The translations under genes were made by a program, and so were the position numbers. Shown one piece after another: positions 23,646-32,628 of a DNA stretch of 64,000 bases; positions within the stretch are counted from its first letter, which is position 1, and the number at the start of each line of letters is the position of its first letter. Location of the stretch: positions 3,162,001 to 3,226,000 of the forward strand of contig NZ_VZPV01000001.1 in the NCBI RefSeq assembly GCF_008801405.1, given 5' to 3'. The stretch comes from Ralstonia insidiosa (GTDB taxonomy: Bacteria; Pseudomonadota; Gammaproteobacteria; Burkholderiales; Burkholderiaceae). The notes beneath the pieces were generated by a model. The model was not told the origin of the DNA and did not search any database. It worked only from the letters and a program-made list of their open reading frames with translations.

Positions 23646-24217
23646 GGGGGCAGAGGTTGCAACGACTGTAGGAGTTGAAGGCCGGTCTGCGTGCGAGCAC
23701 TCAGATGGGCCAGGCGCGGTGCATGTTCAACGCCGTCATCGTAGGTTTCGTGCACAACGTCGACGGCCAAAGCGATATGCAGGTCGGGCGTACCGAGCAG
23801 TGCCTGTGCCTTCTCGGGCCATTCGACCAGGCACAGCGCGGGTTCGGCAAAGCAATCGCGAAAGCCGGCGTCGGTCCATTCTTCCGGGTCGGCAAAGCGG
23901 TACAGGTCGAAGTGATAGACCTTCTGTATGCCGGTGGTTCCCGTCACGTCGTATGGCTCGACCAGCGTATAGGTGGGGCTGCGCACGCGCCCGGTGTGTC
24001 CCAGGCCACGCAAAATGGCACGCGAAAGCGTGGTCTTGCCCGCGCCCAGATCCCCCGAGAGCTGCACCTGCACGGGCCGCGGACCCAGCGCCAGCACGGC
24101 CTGAGCGAGCGCCGCCCCGAAGGCCGAAGTGGCCGCCTCGTCGACGAGCGGCACGGTGCGCTCGGCAAGCGGTGCGTTCAGACCAGCGGGAGTATCAACA
24201 GGGGGCACAGTAGGCAT
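23639..24217 (-). CDS. tsaE: tRNA threonylcarbamoyladenosine biosynthesis ATPase
   Basis: 192 residues from the ATG at 24217; an in-frame ATG at 24235 would overlap the divergent queG start and is less likely. The P-loop is VQLSGDLGAGKTTLSRAIL, followed by RVRSPTYTLVEPY, VYHFDLYRFADPEEW and LCLVEWPEKA, the order expected for TsaE. It is the ATPase of the TsaBDE complex that makes t6A37 in tRNAs. The C-terminus is about 30 residues longer than E. coli TsaE. Operon tsaE-amiC-GNAT; divergent from queG, another tRNA modification gene. Confidence 0.93.
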   Translation of the reverse strand: MPTVPPVDTPAGLNAPLAERTVPLVDEAATSAFGAALAQAVLALGPRPVQVQLSGDLGAGKTTLSRAILRGLGHTGRVRSPTYTLVEPYDVTGTTGIQKVYHFDLYRFADPEEWTDAGFRDCFAEPALCLVEWPEKAQALLGTPDLHIALAVDVVHETYDDGVEHAPRLAHLSARTQTGLQLLQSLQPLPPC

Positions 24218-24221
24218 TGCG

Positions 24222-24227
24222 TACAAT
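24222..24227 (+). promoter_or_regulatory. -10 element of queG, predicted leaderless start
   Basis: TACAAT ends six bases before the queG ATG at 24234, which places the expected transcript start at or beside the ATG. No ribosome-binding sequence lies between them. The -35 match is poor. Confidence 0.45.
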
Positions 24228-24233
24228 TTAGGC

Positions 24234-25409
24234 ATGTCCGCGACCCCCACGCCAGCGCCCACAGCAGCGCTCGAAACGAACCTCGATACGCGCCTGCCTA
24301 CCGGTGAGGCAGATGTCGCTGCGCTGGTTGCGCAGATCCGCACCTGGGGCGCTGAGCTCGGCTTCGATGCCATCCGCATCGCCAGCATCGACCTCTCGCA
24401 CGCTGAAGAAGGGCTCCAGACGTGGCTTGCGCAGGGGTTTCACGGTGACATGGATTATATGGCGAACCATGGATTGCTCCGTGCACGTCCCGCCGAACTT
24501 GTTGCCGGAACGGTACGCGCCATCGTCGCGCGCATGCCGTATCTGCCACACGACACCCGTGGTCACACGGATCAGCCAGCCGCTGGCAGCGACTGGCGCA
24601 CCGTCGAATGGGACCGCATGCGCCGCCCCGAAGACGCCACCATCTCGCTCTACGCGCGCGGCCGGGACTATCACAAGGTGCTGCGCCAGCGCCTGCAGAA
24701 GCTGGCCGAGAAGATTGCCGGCGCGGTCGGGCCCTATGGCTTTCGCGTGTTCACGGATTCGGCACCGGTGCTGGAAGTGGCGTTGGCCAGCAACGGCGGC
24801 CTGGGCTGGCGCGGCAAGCACACGCTGCTGCTCGATCGCGATGCCGGCTCGATGTTCTTCCTCGGCGAGATCCTGATCGACCTGCCGCTGCCGATCGACC
24901 CACCGGTCGAGCCCCACTGCGGCAACTGCACGCGCTGCATCGACGTCTGCCCCACGCAGGCGATCGTCGCCCCATACACGGTGGACGCCCGCCGCTGCAT
25001 CTCGTATCTGACCATCGAGCACAAGGGCAGCATCCCCGTCGAGTTGCGCGAGGCGATGGGCAACCGCGTCTACGGCTGCGATGACTGCCAGCTCATCTGC
25101 CCGTGGAACAAGTTTGCGGTGCCGGCCAACCTGCCCGATTTTGACGTGCGCAATGGATTGGATGCGGCCACGCTGGTCGACCTGTTCGGCTGGACGGAAA
25201 GCGAATTCAACCAGCGCCTGGAAGGCAGCCCGATCCGGCGCATCGGCCATGAGCGCTGGCTGCGCAACATTGCGGTGGCGCTGGGCAATGCGCTGCGCGG
25301 GCCGTTGCCGGAGGCATCGCGTGCGCAATTGCGGGCCGCATTGCACGCGCGGGCTGATCACCCCTCCGAACTTGTGCGCGAGCACGTCGCCTGGGCACTA
25401 GCAGCCTGA
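24234..25409 (+). CDS. queG: Epoxyqueuosine reductase
   Basis: 391 residues. Cobalamin-dependent reductase that makes queuosine from epoxyqueuosine in tRNA. Seen: LGFDAIRIASIDL near the N-terminus, FHGDMDYMANH, RGRDYHKVLRQRLQKLA, WRGKHTLLLDRDAGSMFFLGEI, and two 4Fe-4S motifs CGNCTRCIDVCPTQAI and CDDCQLICPWN. The C-terminal HEAT-like part (IGHERWLRNIAVALGNAL) is present, as in the longer QueG proteins. Divergent from tsaE with only 16 bases between starts. Confidence 0.95.
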   Translation: MSATPTPAPTAALETNLDTRLPTGEADVAALVAQIRTWGAELGFDAIRIASIDLSHAEEGLQTWLAQGFHGDMDYMANHGLLRARPAELVAGTVRAIVARMPYLPHDTRGHTDQPAAGSDWRTVEWDRMRRPEDATISLYARGRDYHKVLRQRLQKLAEKIAGAVGPYGFRVFTDSAPVLEVALASNGGLGWRGKHTLLLDRDAGSMFFLGEILIDLPLPIDPPVEPHCGNCTRCIDVCPTQAIVAPYTVDARRCISYLTIEHKGSIPVELREAMGNRVYGCDDCQLICPWNKFAVPANLPDFDVRNGLDAATLVDLFGWTESEFNQRLEGSPIRRIGHERWLRNIAVALGNALRGPLPEASRAQLRAALHARADHPSELVREHVAWALAA

Positions 25410-25709
25410 CGGCAATTCAAACTCCGGCACTTTAATTCCCCATTGGAATCAGGGGTGGGTATTGTTTTAAAAACAAGACAATTCACACCTAGCACAAATG
25501 GAAGAAACCATGGTTAACGCCAGATGAAGCCAGGCCTTATACCTGGCGGTACGCAAACGGTTGCGAATCAGGGCAGACACCAATGGTTTTGAAATAGAAA
25601 TTTGCAAAAATAGAGCCTCACAAAAAACCGCGTGTTTTCGATGTTCTCCGCCCTGTGTTTCCTCCGCCGCGCATTGCGTTTTGAAGTGCGTGTCCGTGCA
25701 TCCAATCGC
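25410..25709. other. AT-richer intergenic gap, no gene recognised
   Basis: About 300 bases, clearly lower in GC than both sides. It holds a perfect 15-bp palindrome TTGTTTT-A-AAAACAA at 25462-25476 and a stem GCCAGG / CCTGGC around CCTTATA at about 25533-25551 that is not followed by a T tract. The start of the next gene is uncertain and could reach back to 25641. Nothing else is supported. Confidence 0.4.
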
Positions 25710-26303
25710 ATGTCCATGGTTCGACGTGCATGGCGCCACGGCATTGCAGGCACCGCACTGCTGGCCGCCTGCGCGCTGCCGGCCTGGGCGACGGTGGACA
25801 TCGAGGGCGTGCACTTTGACGACGCTGCACGCCTGGCCGGCCGCGAGCTGCCGCTCAACGGCACGGGGCTGCGCTCGGTGTTCGTCATCAAGGGCTATGT
25901 GGCGGGCCTGTATCTGCCCGAGCGCGCCAAGAACGCGGCGCTGATCCTCGCCATGAAGGGGCCGAAGCGGCTGCAGATCCACCCGCTGCGCGATGTGGGG
26001 GCCGACACCTTCATCCGCGCACTGAATGACGGCATCCACCACAACCAGACCGAGATTCAACTGCAGCGGCTGTCCGATCGCCTGACGCAGCTGGAAGACG
26101 CCATGCGCCAGATCGGCTCCACCCGTCGTGGCGACACCATCAACTTCGACTACACGCCCGACGCGGGCACCACGGTCAGCATCAACGGTGTGGCGCGCGG
26201 CAAGCCCATCCCCGGCGAAGATTTCTACCAGGCCGTGCTCAGCATCTTCATCGGCAACAACCCGGTCGACCGGGATCTGAAAAGCGGGCTGCTCGGAAGC
26301 TGA
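25710..26303 (+). CDS. Exported chalcone isomerase-like family protein
   Basis: 197 residues from the ATG at 25710, chosen because it leaves a normal signal peptide (RHGIAGTALLAACALPAWA); starts at 25641 or 25632 would add about 25 residues ahead of it. No clear ribosome site helps. The mature part matches the bacterial chalcone-isomerase-like family: VDIEGVHFDDAARLAGRELPLNGTGLR, FVIKGYVAGLYLPE, and GKPIPGEDFYQAVLSIFIGNNPVD. Plant relatives bind fatty acids or flavonoids; the bacterial role is unknown, and it should be periplasmic. Confidence 0.8.
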   Translation: MSMVRRAWRHGIAGTALLAACALPAWATVDIEGVHFDDAARLAGRELPLNGTGLRSVFVIKGYVAGLYLPERAKNAALILAMKGPKRLQIHPLRDVGADTFIRALNDGIHHNQTEIQLQRLSDRLTQLEDAMRQIGSTRRGDTINFDYTPDAGTTVSINGVARGKPIPGEDFYQAVLSIFIGNNPVDRDLKSGLLGS

Positions 26304-26377
26304 CGATTCCGCGCCGCGTTGCGTCGCCTAGCGACGTGCTAGATTCGCGGGATTGCTTTTCCACGCCGGACGCCGTC

Positions 26378-26854
26378 ATGCCCTCCCCTTTCGATGCTGT
26401 ACTCGCAGCGCCCTTCGGCAAGCTGGGCGTGCGTGTGGCCGACGGCACCCTGCGTGAACTCACCTACCTGCCGGAAAGCACGCCCACGGTCGACTCCAGC
26501 CATGCGTTGATCCGCAAACTGGCCCGCCAGCTCGACGCGTACTACAGCAACCCCAACGCCGCCTTCGATGTACCGCTCGCGCCTGCCGGCACAGACTTCC
26601 AGCGCCGCGTGTGGAACGCCATCAGCGCCGTCCCCTGCGGCAGCGTCATCACCTACGGCACCATCGCCAAGCAGATCGGCAGCGTGCCGCGCGCGGTGGG
26701 CCAGGCGTGCGGCGACAACTGGTTTCCGATCCTCATCCCGTGTCACCGCGTAGTGAGCGCCTCGGGCATCGGCGGGTTCTCGCACCACACGGATGGCTAC
26801 CTGCTGAACATCAAGCACTGGCTGCTGCGCCATGAAGGCGTGATGCTGATATGA
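26378..26854 (+). CDS. ogt: Methylated-DNA-[protein]-cysteine S-methyltransferase
   Basis: 158 residues. Active site PCHRVVSASG with Cys122; the helix-turn-helix and Arg finger segment is FQRRVWNAISAVPCGSVITYGTIAKQIG with RAVGQACGDNW. It removes alkyl groups from O6-alkylguanine by irreversible transfer. The sequence YLLNIKHWLLRHEG at the end differs from the other two MGMT domains in this window, so it is a separate Ogt-like lineage. Its stop overlaps the xerD start as ATGA. The start at 26378 is the first ATG that leaves the family N-terminus PFDAVLAAPFGKLGV. Confidence 0.92.
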   Translation: MPSPFDAVLAAPFGKLGVRVADGTLRELTYLPESTPTVDSSHALIRKLARQLDAYYSNPNAAFDVPLAPAGTDFQRRVWNAISAVPCGSVITYGTIAKQIGSVPRAVGQACGDNWFPILIPCHRVVSASGIGGFSHHTDGYLLNIKHWLLRHEGVMLI

Positions 26855-27786
26855 GAAAAGCTGCACCAAAAGACGCCGAAACCCCGGCCCTGCCCCCGCA
26901 GAGCGCCGACGCCATCCAGCGCTTTTGCGATGCGCTCTGGCTGGAAGACGGCCTCGCCCGCAACACGCTCGATGCATACCGGCGCGACCTGACGCTTTAC
27001 GCGCACTGGCTGGCCGAGCGCAGCAAATCCATCGCCGAAACCGAAGACGGCGACCTTGCCGATTACTTTGCCGCGCGCCATGCCGAGAGCCGCGCCTCCA
27101 CGGCCAACCGCCGCCGCACGGTGTTCAAGCGGTTCTTCGTATGGGCATTGCGCGAACATGTCGTGAGCACCGATCCGTCGCGCCTGCTGCCCACAGCCAA
27201 GCAACCGCCGCGCTATCCAAAAACGCTGTCCGAAGCACAGGTCGAGGCGCTCATCAATGCGCCCGATGTCGATACACCGCTCGGCTTGCGCGACCGCGCC
27301 ATGATCGAGCTGATGTATGCGAGCGGCTTGCGCGTGTCAGAGATCGTCGCGTTGAAGACGGTGGAAGTGGGCCTGAACGAAGGCGTGGTGCGCGTGATCG
27401 GCGGCAAAGGCGGCAAGGACCGGTTGGTGCCGTTTGGCGCCGAGGCCGGCGACTGGCTGCGGCGCTATCTGCGTGATGGCCGCACGGCCTTGCTGGGCGA
27501 ACGCACCGCCGATGCACTGTTCGTCACCGCCCGCGGCGAAGGCATGACGCGCCAGGCGTTCTGGTACCTGATCAAACGCTACGCGTTGCTCACCGACATT
27601 CACGCACCGCTCTCCCCACACACGCTGCGGCACGCGTTCGCCACGCACCTGCTCAACCACGGCGCGGATTTGCGCGTGGTGCAGATGCTGCTCGGCCACG
27701 CGGATATTTCCACCACGCAGATCTACACCCACGTCGCGCGCGAGCGGCTGCGCACGCTGCATGCGCAGCACCATCCGCGCGGATAG
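26851..27786 (+). CDS. xerD: Site-specific tyrosine recombinase XerD
   Basis: 311 residues. The N-terminal SAM-like DNA-binding domain reads IQRFCDALWLEDGLARNTLDAYRRDL. Catalytic residues are all visible: Arg in YASGLRVSEIV, Lys in IGGKGGKDRLVPFG, H-x-x-R in LSPHTLRHAFATHLLNHGAD, His in MLLGHADISTTQIYTHV with the Tyr nucleophile. With XerC it resolves chromosome dimers at dif under FtsK control. It is translationally coupled to the MGMT gene. Confidence 0.94.
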   Translation: MRKAAPKDAETPALPPQSADAIQRFCDALWLEDGLARNTLDAYRRDLTLYAHWLAERSKSIAETEDGDLADYFAARHAESRASTANRRRTVFKRFFVWALREHVVSTDPSRLLPTAKQPPRYPKTLSEAQVEALINAPDVDTPLGLRDRAMIELMYASGLRVSEIVALKTVEVGLNEGVVRVIGGKGGKDRLVPFGAEAGDWLRRYLRDGRTALLGERTADALFVTARGEGMTRQAFWYLIKRYALLTDIHAPLSPHTLRHAFATHLLNHGADLRVVQMLLGHADISTTQIYTHVARERLRTLHAQHHPRG

Positions 27787-27801
27787 CGTTTTCCTTTCCC
27801 C

Positions 27802-28293
27802 ATGAGCAAGTCCAAACACGTTTCCGAAACGCCCGCCACGCAGTTCCTCAAGGCACACGGCGTCGCCTTTACCGAACACACCTACGACTATGTCGACAAG
27901 GGCGGCACGACCGAATCGTCGCGCCAGCTGGGCGTGGACGAGCACGCCGTCATCAAGACGCTGGTCATGGAAGACGAGCACGCCAAGCCGCTGATCGTGC
28001 TGATGCACGGCGATTGCTCGGTCTCCACCAAGAACCTCGCGCGCCAGACCGGCCGCAAGAGCGTGCAGCCATGCAAGCCCGAGGTGGCGCAGCGGCACAG
28101 CGGCTACCTGGTCGGCGGCACCTCGCCGTTTGGCGTGCGCAAGGCGATGCCGGTGTACGTGGAAGCGAGCGTGCTGGAGCTGGAGCGCATCTATATCAAC
28201 GGCGGGCGGCGCGGTTTTCTGGTAAGCATTGCGCCAGGCGTGCTGACCACGGTGCTGAACGCAGAGCCCGTCAATTGTGCAAACCCCGATTGA
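27802..28293 (+). CDS. ybaK: Cys-tRNA(Pro)/Cys-tRNA(Cys) deacylase, YbaK type
   Basis: 163 residues. TPATQFLKAHGVAFTEHTYDY is the YbaK opening; the catalytic Lys lies in LGVDEHAVIKTLVME, and GYLVGGTSPFGVRKAMPVYVE is the YbaK-specific substrate loop that separates it from ProX/INS proteins. It hydrolyses mischarged Cys-tRNA(Pro). Sixteen bases after xerD, same strand. Confidence 0.92.
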   Translation: MSKSKHVSETPATQFLKAHGVAFTEHTYDYVDKGGTTESSRQLGVDEHAVIKTLVMEDEHAKPLIVLMHGDCSVSTKNLARQTGRKSVQPCKPEVAQRHSGYLVGGTSPFGVRKAMPVYVEASVLELERIYINGGRRGFLVSIAPGVLTTVLNAEPVNCANPD

Positions 28294-28330
28294 AACGAAC
28301 GGAGCGGCTGGGGCACCCTACGCCCCGCGC

Positions 28331-28336
28331 TACAAT
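28331..28336 (+). promoter_or_regulatory. -10 element of plsY
   Basis: TACAAT, 27 bases before the plsY start codon; the -35 is not well conserved. Confidence 0.4.
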
Positions 28337-28363
28337 CCCGCAGCCTGATTTCACAGAACAGCT

Positions 28364-28987
28364 ATGTCCCCAGTCGTCGCAACCGTCCTTTTTGCCGTAG
28401 CCGCCTACCTGATCGGCTCGATCTCGTTTGCCGTGGTGGTCAGCCGCGTGATGGGCCTGGCTGATCCGCGCACCTACGGCTCGGGCAACCCGGGCGCCAC
28501 CAACGTGCTGCGCTCGGGCAACAAGAAGGCCGCCATCCTCACGCTGCTGGGCGATGCGGCCAAGGGCTGGCTGGCGGTGTTGCTCGCGCTACTGTTGGCA
28601 CCGCGCTTTGGCGTGGATGAGGTTGGCATCGCGCTGGTGGTCATCGCCGTGTTCCTCGGTCACCTGTATCCGGTGTTCCACCGCTTTGCCGGCGGCAAGG
28701 GCGTGGCCACGGCGGCGGGCATTCTGCTGGCGATCAACGTGTGGCTCGGCCTGGCAACGCTGGCCACGTGGCTCATCATCGCGGTGTTCTTCCGCTACTC
28801 ATCGCTGGCGGCGCTGGTGTCGGCAGTGTTCGCGCCGTTCTTCTACGTGCTGATGAACGGCTTCGACTGGATCGCAGGTGCGGTTGCGCTGATGGCTGTG
28901 CTGCTGATCGCACGCCACCGCGCCAATATCGCCAAGCTGCTCGCCGGCAAGGAAAGCCGCATCGGCGAGAAAAAGAAAGCCGCCTAG
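28364..28987 (+). CDS. plsY: Acyl-phosphate:glycerol-3-phosphate acyltransferase PlsY
   Basis: 207 residues, five to seven membrane helices. The three active loops are visible: YLIGSISFAVVVSR, then YGSGNPGATNVLRSGNKKAA with the Ser/Gly phosphate site, and GHLYPVFHRFAGGKGVATAAG. It makes lysophosphatidic acid from acyl-phosphate in the inner membrane. The C-terminal LLAGKESRIGEKKKAA is a basic cytosolic tail. It overlaps the converging AraC-type gene by 4 bases. Confidence 0.95.
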   Translation: MSPVVATVLFAVAAYLIGSISFAVVVSRVMGLADPRTYGSGNPGATNVLRSGNKKAAILTLLGDAAKGWLAVLLALLLAPRFGVDEVGIALVVIAVFLGHLYPVFHRFAGGKGVATAAGILLAINVWLGLATLATWLIIAVFFRYSSLAALVSAVFAPFFYVLMNGFDWIAGAVALMAVLLIARHRANIAKLLAGKESRIGEKKKAA

Positions 28988-30000
28988 TTCCGCAACTCGG
29001 CGCGCACCGAATGCGCGCGCCGATGTTCTCCTGGCGGCCGCCCCGTGTGCCGCCGGATCAACCGCCGGAAAGCGGACATATCCTGATAGCCGCACTGCTC
29101 GGCAATCGTTGTCAGGCTCAGCGTGCTGACTTCCAACAGGTGACACGCGCGCTCTACGCGCAGCCGGTGCAGCAATTGCAGCGGTGACGTCCCCACCGTT
29201 TTCGTGAAATGCCGCAGCAGCGTCCGCTCGCTGGTCGAGGCGGCGGCGGCAAGCTTCCCCAGATCGAACGGCTCATGCAGATGTTGCTGCAGATAGCGTC
29301 GCGCACGCAGCACGACGCTGTCGCGGATCGCCGGCTTGCTGCGCAGCCAGATGCCGATGGCCTCGCCGCGTGAGGGATGGTCGAGCGCCGTATTGCCCAG
29401 CGTGCGCGCCAGACGCGCGTCGGCCAGCCGCGCCACTACGCGGTGCATCAACGCCACGCCATGCTCCATCGCCCGCGCGGTAATGACATTGCCGCTGCTG
29501 ACGATGGCCTGGGCCGGCACCACCTTCAACTGCGGGAAATTGCCCTGCACCCAACCGGCAATCAGCCACGTCACGGTCAGCCGCTGACCAGGCGCCAGTA
29601 CGTCGGCCAACATCGCCACACCGGTAAAGGGCGACGCCACCAGTCGCCCCGCTTTCAGATAGCGGCGGATCGTGGCCCGCTCCACCTCCAGCAGCGCCAG
29701 GCGCTGCTCCATCGTGCCGATGTGGTCGAAATGCAGCGGCGGCACGATCAGCGCGTCGCCAAGCTCGGCATCGTCTTCCGGCAGCGCATCGCACCGGCAG
29801 GCGAGTGTCTGGGCCGCCGCCTGCCAGCGCCCCGGATCGCGCGCGACAAGCCGCCAGCCGAACACCGGCGTCTTGGCGGCATTGGCCCGCTTGCCAGCCT
29901 GCATGGACGCCAGCGCGTTGGCCACGCCAAGCGTGTCGGCAGCCGTTGCCAGTGCGGAAAAGCCGGCGTCAGGAAAGGTCAGCAGGTCGATATTGGGCAT
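28984..30000 (-). CDS. GlxA-like AraC-family transcriptional regulator (DJ-1/PfpI domain)
   Basis: 338 residues. Residues 1-190 form a DJ-1/PfpI-like domain (IDLLTFPDAGFSALATAADTL ... LVASPFTGVAMLADVLAPG, TVTWLIAGWVQGNFPQLKVV) in which a nucleophile Cys is not evident. The C-terminal AraC domain holds two helix-turn-helices: FDLGKLAAAASTSERTLLRHF and TLSLTTIAEQCGYQDMSAFRRLI. It is divergent from the AHL acylase gene, with 157 bp between the starts, so it is a likely regulator of that gene. Ligand unknown. Confidence 0.88.
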   Translation of the reverse strand: MPNIDLLTFPDAGFSALATAADTLGVANALASMQAGKRANAAKTPVFGWRLVARDPGRWQAAAQTLACRCDALPEDDAELGDALIVPPLHFDHIGTMEQRLALLEVERATIRRYLKAGRLVASPFTGVAMLADVLAPGQRLTVTWLIAGWVQGNFPQLKVVPAQAIVSSGNVITARAMEHGVALMHRVVARLADARLARTLGNTALDHPSRGEAIGIWLRSKPAIRDSVVLRARRYLQQHLHEPFDLGKLAAAASTSERTLLRHFTKTVGTSPLQLLHRLRVERACHLLEVSTLSLTTIAEQCGYQDMSAFRRLIRRHTGRPPGEHRRAHSVRAELRN

Positions 30001-30157
30001 GCCGCAGTATAGGCATGCGCAGCAATCTACATGGCGGGATTAACCCCAACTCTGGCGGGAATACCTCTTTCAGATCAGACCCGTCCGATTGAGGATGCGA
30101 CGGTGGCTGCGCACAGACGCGGCCCATCACAAAACAAAGATCAGGAGACAACGCACG

Positions 30158-32551
30158 ATGCAGCAATTCATGCAGGGATTCGCGCTGCGCGGCACGCTCG
30201 CCATGGCCGCGCTTGCAGCGCTGGCCGGCTGCGCAAGCACCGACAGCGGCTGGGCTACACCTTCGGACACCGGCCTCTCGGCCGACATTAGCCGCACCGC
30301 CTTCGGCATTCCGCACATCCGCGCCAACGACTACGCCAGCCTCGGCTACGGCATGGCCTACGCCTATGCGCAAGACAACGTCTGCCTGCTGGCCGACCAG
30401 GTCGTCACCGTCAATGGCGAGCGCTCGAAGACCTTTGGGCCGGAAGGCACCGTCACCGTGTCGTTCAAGCCGATCCCGAACACGCAATCCGATGCCTTCT
30501 TCAAGGGCGCCTTTGACGAGGCCGGCCTGCGCGCGGGCTACGCACAGATGTCGCCCGAAGCACGCGAACTGCTGCGCGGCTACATCGCCGGCTACAACCG
30601 CTATCTGAAAGACACGCCCGCCGCCGACCGCCCCGCTGCGTGCCGCAACGCCGCCTGGGTGCGTCCGCTTACGCTGGCGGACATGATGCTGATGGGCGAG
30701 GAGAAGGCCATCCAGGCCAGCGCGGGCGCCATGCTGCAAAGCATTGTCGCTGCGCAGCCGCCGGGCGGTGCGCCTGTCTCTGGCGTAGCGATCCCACCGC
30801 TCGCCATCGACACCGCCGCGCTCGATCGCGATCTGCAACTGCGCGACATGCCGATCGGCTCCAACGGCTGGGCCTTCGGCAAGAGTGCCACCGACAACGG
30901 CCACGGCGTGCTGCTCGGCAACCCGCACTTCCCATGGACGACCACCAACCGCTTCTATCAGGTCCACCTGACCGTGCCCGGCAAGCTGGACGTGATGGGC
31001 GCATCGATTGCCGCCTTCCCCGTCGTCAGCATCGGCTTCAACAAGGATGTGGCGTGGACGCACACGGTGTCTACCGGCCGCCGCTTCACCGTGTTCGAGT
31101 TGAAGCTGGCCGAGGGCGACCCGACCACCTACCTGATCGACGGCACGCCACACAAGATGACCACGCGCACCGTGGCCTTTGATGTGAAGCTGCCCGACGG
31201 CCGCATCGAGCGCCGCACGCACACCTTCTACGACACCGTGTACGGCCCGGTCTTGTCGATGCCTGCCGGCGGCATGCCGTGGACCACGCAGAAGGCCTAC
31301 ACGCTGCGGGATGCCAACCGCAACAACACACGCTCGATCGACACATGGCTGCACATTGGGCAAGCCAAGGACGTGGCGGGTATCCGCCAGGCGATCGGCA
31401 ACCTCGGCATCCCCTGGGTCAACACCATTGCCACCGACCGCAGCGGCCGCGCGCTGTTTGCCGATGTGTCGACCACGCCGGATGTGTCAGCTGAATCGCT
31501 CAAGCGCTGCGCCCCGTCGCCGCTGGCTGACAAGCTGTTCAAGGGCGTTGGCCTGGTGCTGCTCGACGGCTCACGCAGCACGTGCAACTGGCAGGTCGAT
31601 CCGGCATCGCCCGTGCCAGGCCTGGTGGCGCCCGCACGCATGCCGGTGCTGGAACGCGACGACTACGTTGCCAACAGCAACGACAGTTCGTGGCTCACCA
31701 ACCCGGCGCAGAAGATGACGGGCTACTCGCCAGTCATGGGGTCGATCGACGTGCCGCAGCGCCTGCGCACCCGTATCGGCATCATCGAGATCGAGCGCCG
31801 CTTGAATGGCACCGATGGGTTGCCCGGCAACAAGGTCAATCTGCCGAACCTGCAGGCGATGATCTTCCGCGATGCCAACCTCGCCGGCCACCTCGTGCGC
31901 GACGATCTGCTGGCCGCGTGCAAAGCCGGTAGTGGCAACCTCGATGCTGATGTGCGTGACGGCTGTGCTGCCCTCGCGCAGTGGAACCTGAACAGCAACG
32001 TCGACGCCCACGCCGCCCATCTGTTCCGCGAGTTCTGGATGCGCGCCAAGGACATCCCGCATGTCTACGCGGTCGACTTCAACCCGGCTGACCCGGTCCA
32101 CACGCCGCGCAACCTGCGCATGAGCGACATAACCGTGCGTACGGCCGTGTTCAAGGCACTGAAGGATGCTGTGGGCGCGGTGCGCACCGCCGGCTTTGCG
32201 CTGGATGCCCCGCTGGGCACCGTGCAGGCAGCGCACGCGCCGGGCGGCGACATCGCCCTGCACGGCGGTGAGGAGTACGAAGGCGTGCTGAACAAGCTGC
32301 AAAGCACGCCGATCGGGCCGAAGGGGCTGCAGGTGTATTTCGGCACCAGCTACATCCAGACCGTCACGTTTGACGACCAGGGCCCGGTGGCCGATGCGCT
32401 GCTCACCTATGGCGAATCGAGCGATCCGGCCTCGCCGCGTGCGTTTGACCAGATGCGTGAGTTCTCGGCCAAACGCTGGAATCGGCTGCCGTTCTCGGAG
32501 GCGGCCATTGCTGCCGACCCGGCGCTGAAGGTGACGAAGCTGTCGCAGTAA
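30158..32551 (+). CDS. aac: Penicillin-acylase-family N-acyl-homoserine lactone / aculeacin A acylase
   Basis: 797 residues, starting at the ATG after AGGAGACAACGCACG. The leader ends in a lipobox-like LAALAGC (Cys25), so it may be lipid anchored or cleaved by signal peptidase I. The Ntn-hydrolase proenzyme plan is visible: alpha chain, linker, then Gly234-Ser235 in MPIGSNGWAFG where self-cleavage frees the nucleophile Ser, followed by GVLLGNPHFPW and the oxyanion region YVANSNDSSWLTNP. Length and cleavage position fit Ralstonia AiiD/Aac, which deacylates long-chain AHL signals and aculeacin A. Quorum-signal quenching is the family role; substrate range here is inferred. Confidence 0.9.
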   Translation: MQQFMQGFALRGTLAMAALAALAGCASTDSGWATPSDTGLSADISRTAFGIPHIRANDYASLGYGMAYAYAQDNVCLLADQVVTVNGERSKTFGPEGTVTVSFKPIPNTQSDAFFKGAFDEAGLRAGYAQMSPEARELLRGYIAGYNRYLKDTPAADRPAACRNAAWVRPLTLADMMLMGEEKAIQASAGAMLQSIVAAQPPGGAPVSGVAIPPLAIDTAALDRDLQLRDMPIGSNGWAFGKSATDNGHGVLLGNPHFPWTTTNRFYQVHLTVPGKLDVMGASIAAFPVVSIGFNKDVAWTHTVSTGRRFTVFELKLAEGDPTTYLIDGTPHKMTTRTVAFDVKLPDGRIERRTHTFYDTVYGPVLSMPAGGMPWTTQKAYTLRDANRNNTRSIDTWLHIGQAKDVAGIRQAIGNLGIPWVNTIATDRSGRALFADVSTTPDVSAESLKRCAPSPLADKLFKGVGLVLLDGSRSTCNWQVDPASPVPGLVAPARMPVLERDDYVANSNDSSWLTNPAQKMTGYSPVMGSIDVPQRLRTRIGIIEIERRLNGTDGLPGNKVNLPNLQAMIFRDANLAGHLVRDDLLAACKAGSGNLDADVRDGCAALAQWNLNSNVDAHAAHLFREFWMRAKDIPHVYAVDFNPADPVHTPRNLRMSDITVRTAVFKALKDAVGAVRTAGFALDAPLGTVQAAHAPGGDIALHGGEEYEGVLNKLQSTPIGPKGLQVYFGTSYIQTVTFDDQGPVADALLTYGESSDPASPRAFDQMREFSAKRWNRLPFSEAAIAADPALKVTKLSQ

Positions 32552-32581
32552 ATCCGCATCAATTCATCACCGCAAATGCAA

Positions 32582-32607
32582 ACGCCCCGCTCGTGCGGGG
32601 CGTTTTG
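32582..32607 (+). terminator. Terminator of the acylase gene
   Basis: ACGCCCCGC, loop TCGT, GCGGGGCGT then TTT. It lies between the acylase and the converging yajQ remnant. Confidence 0.9.
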
Positions 32608-32628
32608 CTTGAACAGCCAACCAGCCGA

